Part shown: piece by piece, positions 37,801 through 48,842 of the stretch
Position numbering within the stretch: position 1 is the first letter of the stretch
Layout: each line of letters begins with the position of its first letter
Source of the DNA: Chamaecrista fasciculata
Taxonomy: Eukaryota > Streptophyta > Magnoliopsida > Fabales > Fabaceae
Reading direction: 5' to 3'
Assembly (NCBI GenBank): GCA_003254925.1
Contig: QANZ01008186.1
Span: 30,166 to 94,165, forward strand
Length of the DNA stretch: 64,000 bases
Translations under genes and position numbers: made by a program
Notes under the pieces: generated by a model
Databases searched by the model: none
What the model was told of the DNA's origin: nothing
The model's input: only the letters and a program-made list of their open reading frames with translations

Positions 37801-40800
37801 AACTCAGTAATCTTTCAAGAACCAAAATGTAAGTTTACTCTAAAAATTTTCATTCTTATTCATAACTTGGTGATACAAATTAAATCAATCAAAAATTTAT
37901 ATTCAATTTGTGACTAAGAATAAAATTTTTTATTTCTCTCTTTCTCATCAGCTCATTTATTAAGAAATAATTCATCTGAAATGTCTAGATTAGAAATAAC
38001 GGCCGCAGAAATGATAAGAAATAACATTTTAAGGACAAAAATAGACCAAAAATATAAAAATTTAAGTACCAAAACGAAACACACCTCCTACTTTGAGGAC
38101 CAAAATGAGTATTTCACCTTTATTCTTTTTCTTTTAGGTGGATCATTTGCATACTTGAGAGTAGAGCTAGGCGACTTCGTGGCGTTCATCGCCGCCGGAA
38201 ACATCCTTCTAGAGTACGTAATTGGCGGCGCCGCCGTGTCGCGAGCATGGACATCCTACTTTGCCACCCTATGCAACAAGGGTTCCGAAGACTTCCGAAT
38301 CATCGTCCACTCAATGAACCCTAATTACGGCCACCTCGACCCCATCGCCGTCGTCGTCCTCGCCGTCATTTGCATCATGGCCGTGTTTAGCACGAAAGGC
38401 TCCTCGCGCTTCAACTACATCGCCTCCGTCTTCCACCTCATCGTTATCGCCTTCATCATCATCGCCGGCCTCATCAATGCAAACCCTAAAAACTACACTC
38501 CCTTTGCTCCGTTTGGAGCTCGAGGGATTTTCGTCGCCTCGGCGGTCCTCTTCTTCGCTTATGTAGGGTTTGATGCCGTGTCGACGATGGCCGAGGAAAC
38601 GAAGAATCCGGCACGTGACATTCCTATTGGTCTCGTGGCTTCCATGGTTATAACTACTTCTGCTTATTGTTTGTTAGCTATAACGCTCTGCCTCATGGTG
38701 CCTTACGGCAAAATCGACGCCAACGCGCCGTTCTCGGTGGCGTTTAGCGCCGTCGGGTGGGACTGGGCTAAGTACATTGTGGCCGCAGGAGCCTTGAAAG
38801 GTATTGTTGGATAGTTTTTACTTTTTAATATTATCAAATGTGATTGGTTTGGATTAAATAAATAATAATGAGTAAATTAATAATTTAGTCCTGAAAGATC
38901 ACTGAGCTGATAACTCAATTCCTAAATGATTGAAATGTACAGTTTAATTCTTAAAAAATCAAAATAGTATATTATTTAATCCTTTATATGAACTAAATAA
39001 TATATCTTTTTAATTTTTTAAGGACTAAAAAGTATAGTATTTTGATCTTTCAGGGATTAAATATGTATTTTAATATTTCAGGGACCAAATTATTAATTTA
39101 CTCTACAGAAATCTATTGATAATATATAATTAATTTAATATATTAATATATTAAATTAATTACTATGTGTATGATTTCATCTTTTATTATGAGGAGGTAT
39201 AACTTTTAAAACTGTGCCTATTAAATTATAAATAAGTGGTCTAAAACCACATAAAGATATAACATGAGATTCTATGAAAAGTTCAAATTATAGGCTTCTT
39301 TGTATTAACGAATGGAGATGCTTATTTCCCCTTGATATGTATATGTAGTCATTCTTTAAGAATATATAGGACTAAAATCTTATTTTGGTCCCTCATCTAT
39401 TCATTTTCTTTTCAATTTGCTCCATCTTAAATTTCTCTTCTCAATTTAATCCCCCTGCACAATTTACCTTGGTATCAATTTTAGTCCCTCTATCTATTTA
39501 TTTTCTAAATTGATCACATAATACCTTATGAATTGAAGATGTATTATCATGAGTTGATAAAATAACATACTAATATTGTCACATAAACACATATATTAAT
39601 TATTATTATTTTTCTAACAGGTATGACTACAGTGTTGTTGGTGAGTGCAGTGGGTCAAGCTAGGTATTTAACACACATAGCTCGAACCCACATGATGCCA
39701 CCATGGTTCGCTAATGTGGACCATAAGCTAGGCACTCCTGTTAATGCAACTATCACTATGCTTTCTGCTACTGCTGTTATAGCTTTCTTTACTGAGCTCT
39801 CAATTCTCTCCAATCTCTTGTCTATCTCTACTCTTTTCATCTTCATGCTCGTCGCAGTCGGACTTTTGGTTCGGAGATACTACTCCACTGGGGTCACCAC
39901 CAAAGAGAATCGGGTTAGATTTTTTTTTTTCTTTTTTATTAATGAGTGAACTAACAATTTGGTGCCTGAAAGATTACTGAGCTGATCAACAACTTAGTCC
40001 CTGAAAGAATTGAACTACATAATTTAGTCTTCGAAAGACCAAAATAATATACTTATTAATTCTTTTCATGGACTTAATAGTATATTGTTTAAATTTTTTA
40101 GGGACTAAATAGTATGTTGTTTTAATCTTTTAGGGACTAAATGTATATTTTAATCTTTTAAGGACTGAATTGTTAACTCGATAATCTTTTAAGGACCAAA
40201 TTATTACTTTACTCTTTTATTAATCATGTTTGGGCTTATTATGTGAATGTGTTGTAATTCATTTTTTAAACACCTCTTTTCACTTAAAATTGCTTAATGA
40301 TTAACAGGTTATATAACACAAAAATATAGGGCAAAAGTACCTTTTTTATCTCTACATCATTTTTCAATTTAGTCCATTATATATATTTACAGTCAATTTT
40401 ATTTCTAAAGTTTCACATGTCATAAGCCCAAATTGAAAATATGAATCTTTGGGGACAAATTGACAATAAACAACTATTTGGGATGGAATTGAAAAATTGA
40501 TGTAAAGTTTATAAACGAAAAAAGGTACTTTTGCAAATTATAATTACTATCTTAGTTTAAGATCAAGCTTTAGTTCTGTGTCCTAAATAATTTGATTATT
40601 TCCATTTGAACTAGGTTTAATTTTTAAAGATTGATAGAACTAATTTTAAGTTTTTAACTTCTAACATTTTAATTGTTTACTTTTTTTTAGAGTGTGTAAA
40701 TTAATTTGGTAAAAAATTTTAGGAAGAAAAAGGTTCTATGTAGCGAATAAAGTAAATTTACTCATGGTAAAAAAACTGGGAGTATTGCAGTATTAATCTC

Positions 40801-41507
40801 ACACCAGTTACTAATACTAATACTATACAAATGGTCAAATACTCATTTTGACCCTCAAACTATAGCATAAGTTTCATTTTTGTCTTTAAACTATTTTTTG
40901 TTTCCATTTTAATGTCTTCAAACTTTTACATTTGTTCTGTTTTAGTCTTTAGAATGTGATTTCACATAGTTTCTGTTGTTATTTCAAACCTTAACAATTG
41001 AAACTTACCTTATAATTTGAGGACCAAAATGACATTTAACCAATGCTAAATATTTATCAGATCAATAACTAACTAACAATTTGCACTTCACAGGTGAAGC
41101 TCATAGTGTGCCTTATCCTGATCCTGGGTGGCTCCGGCGCAATATCGGGATACTGGGCGAAAAGCGACGGTTGGATCGGTTACGCGATCGCCGTACCATT
41201 CTGGCTAATCGGGACGGTCGGGCTAGCGTTTTTTGTCCCACAGGCAAAGCAGCCAAAGCATTGGGGGGTGCCTCTTGTGCCATGGTTGCCTTCTCTATCA
41301 ATAGCCATCAACATCTTTCTTCTTGGCTCAATAGACAAAGACTCTTATATAAGATTTGGGGTATGGTCGGCATTTCTTTTGGTCTATTATCTTCTCTTTG
41401 GCTTGCATGCTTCTTATGACACTGCTAAGGAGTTTGAAGGCAACAAGTATAATGTTAAGAGTGTTGAGAATGAAATGGAAGCTGTGGGTGCAGATTCTAG
41501 TGTGTAG
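34898..41507 (+). CDS. CAT1: Cationic amino acid transporter, CAT1-like (four exons)
   Basis: Exons 34898-35309, 38138-38800, 39621-39913 and 41094-41507 have GT-AG introns of 2828, 820 and 1180 bp and give an uninterrupted 593-codon protein. Plant CAT proteins of the APC superfamily carry basic amino acids such as Lys and Arg across membranes with protons. The N-terminus (LRRRGC, DFLPEESFQS, TPTRFMDR) matches the Arabidopsis CAT1/CAT5 group as I recall it, closest to CAT1 (594 residues). Visible family signatures are MKKTLNWWDLMWFGIGAVIG (first membrane segment), FCYTEFAVEIPVAGG, GTKGSSRFNYIA, FFAYVGFDAVSTMAEE, QARYLTHIARTHMMPPW and WGVPLVPWLPS. About 14 hydrophobic segments can be counted and the C-terminus is a short acidic tail. 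The start is the first ATG in the open frame. Introns contain foldback repeats, but exons and splice sites look sound. Confidence 0.93.
35318..35573. repeat. Foldback element, family FB2, in CAT1 intron 1
   Basis: It runs from AGTAAACTGATAATTC to TATTTTATTACTCTT, with arms made of 'gtttaattcttgaaagatca' and 'gggattgaa' type phrases in opposite orientation. It begins within about 10 bp of the intron 1 donor. Diverged copy. Confidence 0.55.
35693..35888. repeat. Diverged FB2 copy in CAT1 intron 1
   Basis: It carries the phrases 'taataatttgatttt', 'agtttgtgaaagatcaaaataata' and, on the right, 'aactaaattaataatttgatg' and 'gttagtttactttt'. It is a shortened relative of 37558-37840. Confidence 0.5.
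37331..38118. repeat. Foldback (family FB3) in CAT1 intron 1, split by an FB2 copy
   Basis: The left arm (about 37331-37490, with 'tttagtcctaaaattatc' and 'ttttgtcctcaatatgtg') is complemented by the right arm (about 37980-38118, with 'aggacaaaaatagacc' and 'gaggaccaaaatgagtatttc'). The FB2 copy at 37558-37840 lies between. The right end (TATTTCACC) lies 19 bp before the first base of exon 2, so the remaining bases form the pyrimidine tract of the acceptor. Confidence 0.6.
37558..37840. repeat. Foldback element, family FB2, in CAT1 intron 1
   Basis: It begins GAGTAAACTAATAATTTAG and ends AAAATGTAAGTTTACTC, a clear inverted repeat. The arms carry 'gagttgacaactcagttcttga' on the left and 'gagttgcaactcagtaatctttcaag' on the right. 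Siblings lie at 38870-39103 and 39944-40214. Confidence 0.8.
38870..39103. repeat. Foldback element, family FB2, in CAT1 intron 2
   Basis: It begins GAGTAAATTAATAATTTAG and ends CAAATTATTAATTTACTC, terminal inverted repeats of about 18 bp. The interior has the same 'gtcctgaaagatcactgagct' and 'ttcagggaccaaattatt' phrases as the intron 1 and 3 copies. Confidence 0.85.
39944..40214. repeat. Foldback element, family FB2, in CAT1 intron 3
   Basis: It begins GAGTGAACTAACAATTTGG and ends ACCAAATTATTACTTTACTC. It lies about 30 bp downstream of the exon 3 donor, after a poly-T run. Confidence 0.82.
40833..41041. repeat. Foldback element, family FB3, in CAT1 intron 3
   Basis: It begins GGTCAAATACTCATTTTGACC and ends TGAGGACCAAAATGACATTTAACC; the phrase order mirrors 37331-38118. 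It ends about 50 bp before the exon 4 acceptor. Confidence 0.72.
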
Positions 41508-42354
41508 ATAAATATCACTTTTACTTTTAAAGTTGTTAATTACTTCATTATAGGCTTCTTAATTGATTTTATTGGGAACTATATATATATAGTTTTTGTG
41601 TTTGTGGATTGTTTCTCTAAGTACAAACTTGTGCAGTGTGTGGGTTGATAAAATCAATTCTAGTGTTAGTACCATATGATATGTGTGTATCCTTGTACAA
41701 TTATGAGTTATGACGTTATAATTATAGTACAAATTTGATTGCATATTTAAAATTAGTGGAGTGAATAGGTTGGATTGACTATTCACTTATGATCAATTTT
41801 TTTGAAGTTCTAACTCAAACAATTTAAATTATTCTTAATAATTTAAAAGTCAACAAATAATTTTTTCTTCAATTTTTATCTTTATATAATTTCTAAATTT
41901 TCATACAATTTTAACCACAATCATTAATTACATATCTATTTTATTATAATTTCACACATAAAAATATCCTTTCATAATGAATTACTGAAACAACATTCAA
42001 TTTAAAATTACTAAAATTATAATCAAAATCAACTAAAACAATCACTCTTTTGGTCCTAAATGTATGTCCTAATGTTCATTTTGGTCCTTTGTGTTTCAAA
42101 ATGTTTAAATTGATTCTAAATATTGGCAAAATATTTCCTTTTGGCCCCAAACTATTGAATATTGTCATATTTATCTCGTTTCAAGTTTGAATCTGACAAG
42201 TTTAAAGCTACTTATTGTTTTCAAATAGTACTTTCTCTATCTAATTAGTACCATCAGCAAATGAGGTCAAATTGGTCCAGAAAGTAAATCGTTTATTTCA
42301 TGGTCAAATAAGCAAAATTGTTATATCTCTCTTGTTTCAAATTTAACTCGATGA

Positions 42355-42421
<67 letters not shown>

Positions 42422-42590
42422 TTTTGTTAAAATTTAATTATAATCTTAATTTATTTTTTGTACATATATGGGCCTGTTTACTTGGCATGTAAAGCATTTA
42501 TCAGTCTTGTTAATTTTGTGATCAACATTATAGTTAAGGTTCTTGATTCACAGTAGCAATTTAATTTTATGTTCCTAAATTATCTTTTTA
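41508..42590. other. Downstream flank of the CAT1-like gene
   Basis: The probable 3' UTR occupies the first 100-300 bases; no classical AATAAA stands out. 42040-42250 has 'tttggtcctaaatg' phrases of an old foldback. A long GA microsatellite follows at 42358-42417. No other gene is visible. Confidence 0.5.
42358..42417. repeat. (GA)30 microsatellite
   Basis: 60 bases of uninterrupted GA dinucleotide. No interruption can be seen, so the tract is probably polymorphic in length. Confidence 0.95.
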
Positions 42591-42593
42591 TGA

Positions 42594-43220
42594 TCAGCCA
42601 TAAATAATATGTTAAAAGAAAGAGCTAGCAAAGCAAGGAAAGGTAAGTACATTATAGGTGTGCATCGAAAACCCAAAGTAGAAGAATGGTACTTCTTATT
42701 GTTGATTTATTTATTGTATGATTTATTTACTGTATGATTTATTTACTATAGATTGTGGTGAAGCCTGAACAGTTTCGTGTATGATTTATTTACTGCCTTG
42801 AATTTACAATCAGTGACTTGGATCTTATAGTTTCGTGTAATGTAATGTTTTTATTTGTTGTAGGCTAAATATATTACGATTGTAGAATCTAGAGCATCAA
42901 ATGAAGGTTCTTCAAGTAATATTGATGATATTGCTCAAGATAATGCTTGCTGGGTTGCTGTGGGTGGAAAAACTAAAAAAGGGCGCATATATGGGGCAGG
43001 CTCAGAGGCAAGAAATATATTAAACAATTCAGGAATGACTTCATCTGAGTTGTTGATGAATTCAGAGGTGGCAAAAAGAGACAAAGTCATTGAACAACTT
43101 TCATCTCTTGTCAAAAGTCATGAAGAGGAAATAAAGATTATAAAGGAACAACTTGCTGCAATTTCCAAACCTCCTACCAATGATGAAGCTGAGCATAGTG
43201 AATCTGATCATGAAAATTAG
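42594..43220 (+). pseudogene. 3' exons of a CACTA (En/Spm) transposase-type gene, fragment
   Basis: A short exon (about 42605-42643, encoding NNMLKERASKARKG-like residues) ends in a GTAAGT donor. After an intron ending TTGTTGTAG at 42863, an exon from 42864 encodes AKYITIVES, VGGKTKKGRIYGAGSEAR and a coiled-coil tail, stopping at 43220. The G-[KR]-x-Y-G-x-GSEA pattern is characteristic of plant Ptta/En/Spm transposase-family proteins. The upstream part of the gene is absent. Confidence 0.7.
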
Positions 43221-43389
43221 TTTTTATATCTTTACTATATTAGGTACCTTTCCATATATGAATCTAATGTATGACATATATTATACTATGTTTTATTATG
43301 AATGATGGATTGTTATCATCTTTTGTTATGAATTTATATATATAATGTTAGTTAAAAGTTTCTATGGAGTTCCTTATAATTAAAATAGT

Positions 43390-43969
43390 GAAAAAAGAAT
43401 CAAATTTGTAACAGATATTTCCGTCACAAATGTCAAGAAAAAATTGAGATTGAATTTGTGATAGATCATCCGTCACAAATTGTGACGGAACAGAATCCGT
43501 CCCAAATGAGCACCACAAAGTTGTAACGTAATCCGTCACAAATCTATTAGAATCTGTGACGGAAATTTGTGACCGACATGGCCGTTACATTTTGTGTCAA
43601 GTTTTGTGACAGGTATTTCCGTCACAGATTGGGACGAAACTATATTGGTTACAAACATTTGTCACATTTTGTGATGGAAGTTGTGACAGAAAATGTCTGT
43701 AACTGATTGTGACGGAACACTTTGGTTACAAAATCCCGTCACAGATTGTAACGGAACCATGGCGTCACAACTTGAGACGGATCGTTACCGTCACAATTTC
43801 GTTACAAATTTGTGACGGTCAGGGGGTTCCGTTACAAAATAAATTAGCGACGCCCTGTTTTGTGTCAGAAATTTTCCGTCACAAATTCCGTCTCAAAACA
43901 ACTTTGTGACGGAATTTCATTGATTTGTGACGGATTTTTCCGTCACAAATCAGCTGTTTTCTTGTAGTG
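43390..43969. repeat. CACTA 3' terminal region: subterminal repeats and TIR
   Basis: More than a dozen copies of TTTGTGACGGA, or its complement TCCGTCACAAA, lie in both orientations. The region ends at 43969 with TGTTTTCTTGTAGTG, the complement of the CACTACAAGAAAACA ends of plant CACTA elements. The left TIR is not in the window, so the element is 5'-truncated. Confidence 0.85.
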
Positions 43970-44729
43970 AAACTAGTATTTGAAACAATTTTGCCCCAAA
44001 AACAAAAACCCAACAAACACTTCTCCTTCTTCAATTTTGCTGAGTTCTTGTTTTTTTGGGCAAAATTGTTTTTAATAATAGTTTATTCATTTTTTTCTTA
44101 CACTTTGGTCCTATTATGAAAAGAAAGGACCTTAATTCAAAAAATTAAAACTTTTTGGGTAATGTAAACCAATTTTTTCTTTTATTTAACAGAAAAATTG
44201 GATGGAAATTGGAAAGAAACTAATAGTAGAACTTTTTAGAAACTCGATGGACCAAAATGAAACTTTGAGCAAACTTGAGGGACCAAAATAAGACTTTGGC
44301 CTAAATTTTTATGAAATTACTATTATACCCTCACTTATTTGGCCTAAATTTAACATAAGGGTGTTATTTGCACGTAATTGAAAACTCAAGGGTCTTATTT
44401 GCACAAATTGAAAACTCAGTGGTGTTATGTGCACCCAACCTAAAACTCAGGGAGTGTCTCTGTATTTTGGCCTTACATTTTAACAATTTATTTCTTTTAT
44501 GTATAATACTTATATTTAAAAGATTTTTCCATCTTTATTTGTCTAGTTTAGATTTTTTTTTGGGTGTCTATAATTTCTTTTCTTCTACTTGGCCAATATT
44601 TATTGTTAATTCATCAAATGTGATTCTAATAGTGTCTACAAAATAGAGAAGGCAGCCGCGAGACCCAAAATATAACAGAAAGTTATATATATATATAAAT
44701 TTTTAATTTGGTTTCTAATATTTTTTTTT
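43970..44729. other. Noncoding DNA with a phrase repeat
   Basis: 44090-44310 repeats the pattern of 9293-9600 (right end AGGGACCAAAATAAGACTTTGG). Near 44360-44460 the phrase 'attgaaaactcagtggt' recurs three times. No gene is visible. Confidence 0.5.
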
Positions 44730-45605
44730 GGCAAAAGTGCGAATTTGGTCCTGTAACTTTACTCCAGGTCTCAAATTAGTCCTATATATTTTTTTTGTCT
44801 CGAATTTGGTCTTGTATCTTTGCTCTGGGTCCCAAATTCCAGACAAAAAAAATATATAGGACTAATTTGAGACCTGGAGTAAAGTTACAGGACCAAATTC
44901 GCACATTTGCTCCCATATGTTTTGGAAACCCCACCGTTAGTCCTCCGTCCATTTTAAATTACAATTTAGTACTGAAAACTTCAAGTCCCTGACTATCAAA
45001 ATGAAAGCTAAAGAGCATCCCTGAAGATTCTCAAACCTTACATCTTGGTCCCTAATCCATGAATTCTTCATGAAATGGAATAGAAATGTAAAAACAACAC
45101 AAATTAAAGAAAATGACAGAGAGCGATTATTTGAGTGAGAGTTCAGTGAGGATTGGAGTTTTTGGATGAATTCTTAAGTTTCTCGGTAATTTTCGTACGT
45201 TTTCCGGTGAGTTTTAATTTTTTTGCGTTTTTAGTTTTGGTCCCTCTGTCATTTGCTTTAATTTGTGTTGTTTTTGCACTTCTATTCCATTTCATGAAGC
45301 ATTCATGGATTAGGGACCAAGATGTAAGGTTTGAGAATCTTCAGGGATACTTTTTCACTTTCATTTTGATAGTCAGGGACTAAAGTGAAAGGGAATTTTA
45401 GTTTTCAGGCTAAGCTATAATTTAAAATGGACGGAAGACTAACGGTGGTAGGTTTTCAAAACATATGGGACCAAAAATGAGACAAAAAATGATATAGGAC
45501 TGATTTGGGACCTGGAGTAAAGATAATGACCAAATTCGAGGCAAAAAAAATATGACTGATTTGAGACCTGAAGCAAAATTATAGGACCAAATTTGCACTT
45601 TGACC
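44730..45605. repeat. Large foldback element, about 876 bp
   Basis: It begins GGCAAAAGTGCGAATTTGG and ends CCAAATTTGCACTTTGACC. The long inner arms (about 44935-45130 and 45240-45440) pair closely: 'catgaattcttcatgaaatgg' against 'ccatttcatgaagcattcatg'. The left half contains its own small palindrome (44770-44910). The 66 bases at 63243-63308 are the left end of a sibling. Confidence 0.82.
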
Positions 45606-46051
45606 TATTTTTTTGCTATCAATTTCCTTCTTAATAATATTTTTTTATTTTAATCTATTTTTTCCTTTGTTCATCTAGTCAAATATTAATGACAAATAGT
45701 AGGTGACTAATGATATGTGATATAAAATTAATAAAAAAAATTCAAATATTAATATTTCATTTTCATATTTTAGTCTATTTTTCCCTTCGCTCATACTTGT
45801 TCATATATTTCTTGTATGACCTTGTCTTTATCATATTTTGTTCGTATTAAGTACAAAAGATTTAACATGAAATGGCTCAGGGTCACACCGAAATTGATTA
45901 TATTTGATAATTCCCAAATACTATAAAATGTATCAACAAGGTGGAAGATACGTGAAGAACAAGCATTGTTCAAAGTCCCAACAAGCCAAGTACACCAATC
46001 AACATGCAATCGTGAAGGAAGGGGATGAAGAACACTTGTATTATTTTCTTT
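45606..46051. other. Intergenic spacer
   Basis: AT-rich DNA. On the minus strand, 45791-46009 has a short open stretch with no recognisable motif. I see nothing else. Confidence 0.4.
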
Positions 46052-46469
46052 TGGTCAAAGTGCATTTGTGGCCGGTGTCATAACTTTTGTTCAAGTCTCA
46101 ATTTTATTTTATGATCTTTTGTGTTGCACTTTTGGTCTTATATATCATTTTTAATCTCATCTTTTGGTCAGATTACAGAATTGATCTCATATTTTTATAA
46201 AAAGTTTTACCTTCTCACCTATCTAACCCAAAGCTATGAGATCGTTTCTACACTTGACCTAAAGATATGAGACCAATTTTGCAATCTGATCAAAAGACAC
46301 ATGACCAATTTTGCAACCTGACCTAAAGATATATGGGACCAAAAGTGCAATACGGGAACCAAAAGTGCAACTTGAACAAAAGACATATGGGACCATAAGT
46401 GTATCAAAAAAGTTATGAGAGTAAATTGAGACATAAATAAAATTATGGGACCAAAAATGTACTTTGACA
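46052..46469. repeat. Foldback element, family FB1
   Basis: It begins GGTCAAAGTGCATTTGTGG and ends GACCAAAAATGTACTTTGAC. The arms have 'gttcaagtctcaattttat' and 'ataaattgagac' type phrases as in the other FB1 copies. Confidence 0.72.
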
Positions 46470-47411
46470 TTTTTTTTAAAAACTTTCAAGCTCTTCAAAG
46501 TATCAAATTTGGTGAATTCTTGGTCTTTGAAGAAGAAAACAGCCTAGAAAACAAATAACTATATATGACAGCACTGAAGCATTAAATCATGTCTATATAA
46601 TAATGCCAATGATCTATTAAAAATGAATTCTGTAATAGTATATATATCATATGTATTAAAAAGTTTGTTCAACCACACAATAATAATAAAAAGTACTAAA
46701 GAAGAAAATCAAACTAAAACTTTTCTCCCTTCAACGACCAAATAGATAAGAAACTTAAGGAAGTTCCTCTATTTCTATCATGATTTCATTAGCATCAGAG
46801 CGTTTGGTATACGAATTAGAAAATTATTCCTGCGACTATATATGAGCTTCAGAATAGAATAATCTCGCATTTGATACGCAAATAAAAAAATTTATCTAAA
46901 AAATATTGTATTTTCAAGAGTAACTTAATCCCATGAATTGACTCATTTTTAATCTCATTAGTCTAATCTCATGGGAATGGATTATTTTAGTCCACCCAAA
47001 ATGGTTGTATTACCTCTAATTAATTTTTTAACTTTTAGTATGAGTTTTATTTTTGTGTTATTTAAAAAACTATTTAAGTTATGTTTTGAGTGAGGACTCC
47101 TACACCATCCCTTTATGTTGGAGGAGCGCGTTCTTTCTTTCATTCAGGGTTCAAACTTTTTTCTCCTAGAAGTGAAACACTCATTTAAATCTTGTTCCAA
47201 TTCTTTAAATTTTATTTTCTCAGCCTGGATTATATGTTGGTTATTGCTTTATCTAAGACTTCTATTTGTACTAATATGAACTATTTTACCCCAATGAGAA
47301 CCAAGTCGAGTTGGATTGATCTCAAGACTCAAGAGTGAGGAAAAATATCACATCTTGGATCGATTATGAAAACGAGAACCCGACGATTCGTGTTTTCGCG
47401 TGGATGATGTT
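46470..47411. other. Noncoding flank of the gypsy copy C insertion
   Basis: Mixed AT-rich DNA with no gene. 47280-47400 is more GC-balanced. It ends with ATGTT (47407-47411), the left target duplication of copy C; the original continuation is at 58551. Confidence 0.5.
47407..47411. other. Target-site duplication, left
   Basis: ATGTT directly precedes the left LTR and is repeated exactly at 58551-58555. Confidence 0.9.
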
Positions 47412-48097
47412 TGATGAACCTGGTTTTGGCCGGAGGGCTTTACCTGGTCCGATGAAGCAACTCTGGGTCAAAAGTCGCCTGCAAGTTAATGAATGCACAG
47501 GGGTTGCCCTGCGATTCACCTCCGATGCTTAAGTCAGTGAGAGTTTGAGAGCAATAATGAATATAGAATAGCTAGAGCGCGTACCTTTTTCCAGTGTCCA
47601 GGACTTCCCTTTTATACTGGTTGGGGATAATCTGATGAGATCTAGATTTGGCTCGATATTTGATTTTGATCTTAACTGATTTGGCTGATCTGGCACAGAT
47701 TTTAAGGGAAACCTTAACTGATCGTAATCTTAACTGATTTGGCAGTTAAGATTGTATCAAAGACGTAACTAATGAGAGATACGTGTACCCATTAACCTTC
47801 TACTTGGCTGCTGATTGACGTGGTAATGTTTCCTTATACGTCTTTGTGTAGACGCCCAGATGTTGGCGTTCTTAGTTGATGTAAGACCATTCGGCGTCCA
47901 CGATCGGGTGATCCCCTTATTGGGCTTTGGGCACCAATGGTCCGAGTCCTTCGACCCTCAAGGTTATTGGGCCTATTATCACGTTCTTGGCTGATGCGGG
48001 ACCATTCGGCGTCCACGGTCGGGTGATCCCTTTATTGGGCTTTGACCGCCTAATGGTCCGAGTCCTTCGAGCCTTAAGTTTATTGGGTCTATTATCA
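47412..48097 (-). repeat. Copy C 3' LTR
   Basis: 686 bp, TGATGAACC...TCTATTATCA on the plus strand, the same length as 57865-58550. It is 80 bp longer than the copy B LTRs; an internal duplication at its right end (see 47867-48097) accounts for at least part of this. Confidence 0.96.
47867..48097. repeat. Tandem duplication at the LTR tip (two units of about 115 bp)
   Basis: Units 47867-47981 and 47982-48097 share CGTTCTT, GACCATTCGGCGTCCACG, TCGGGTGATCC, AATGGTCCGAGTCCTTCGA and end CTATTATCA each. The LTR terminus is thus present twice. The same pair is at 58320-58434 and 58435-58550. On the element's own strand this is the start of U3, the usual site of enhancers. Confidence 0.9.
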
Positions 48098-48842
48098 CTA
48101 GTCCCAACAAAAGGAGTGAAGCTCTGTCCCCATCAATGGAGTCCCTACCCAGGGCGTTGTCGCCTTCACGCTGCTTTTTGGCGTTGACGCCGTGGGTACC
48201 CTTTTAGAGTCTGAGTATTATTCTTACTGTGATTGTTGGGGAGTTATAGGCATCAGCGCCATACGCTGTGCTCCGGCTGATGGGGCGTTATTTGTGTCGA
48301 CGCCATTCCAAGAGGCTTTGATCGTCGTCAACGCCATCTGACCTTGTCTTTTCATATTCCTCGCTGACGTATAGCTGTCGCTTCGAGTCTGTGCGTCAGG
48401 GTTATCGTGGCCACGTGTCAACACGCGATTCGCCTATCCTTCATCATGATGGCAAATCGTGAACCGAGGGGGGCGCATTTAATGCAGCGCTTCGATTTTC
48501 GTGAAAAGTTTCAAAAAACCACCATTTCTCCTCTTCCTCCCCCTCACTTCGGCATTTTCAGTTTTGCAACTTCTTTCTCCTCTGTATTTTCTCTGCATTT
48601 CCCAGCCTTCCGACTCGGTTTGCCTCCTTCGTCTTCCCACTGCTCTGTTGCTGCTGCTTGTTATCTTCGGCAACCGAGCAAAGTTATTGTCTGGTAAGTG
48701 ATTTGACATTGCCTTTTCACCATTCTTTTTTGGACTTCTGGGTTTAGTTCGACATTACCCATTGTGTTCCTCATGTTCTTCGCAGGGTTCTTCAAGTTCT
48801 TCAAACTTTGTTTCGTGAAGTTCTGCTAATCCACCAGCATTC
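48098..48842 (+). promoter_or_regulatory. Leader/promoter region of the copy C antisense gene
   Basis: Noncoding, CT-rich from 48510 to 48660. GTAAGTG at 48694 and TTCTTCGCAG ending at 48785 mark a probable 92-bp intron in the 5' UTR. The ATG of the antisense gene follows at 48843. Confidence 0.45.

Noticed and set aside
37981-38137. Open frame running from intron 1 into CAT1 exon 2
   Set aside because: This part is the arm of a foldback element; the acceptor TTTTAG at 38137 and the family alignment (VAGG-SFAYLR) place the exon start at 38138.
42358-42417. GA tract as a GAGA-type regulatory element
   Set aside because: It is a perfect 30-unit microsatellite about 850 bp downstream of the gene, with no nearby promoter; a simple repeat is enough to explain it.
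47834-48016. A 60-codon minus-strand ORF identical at 47834-48016 and 58287-58469
   Set aside because: It lies inside the two LTR copies and is duplicated only because the LTRs are. No motif and no coding bias.
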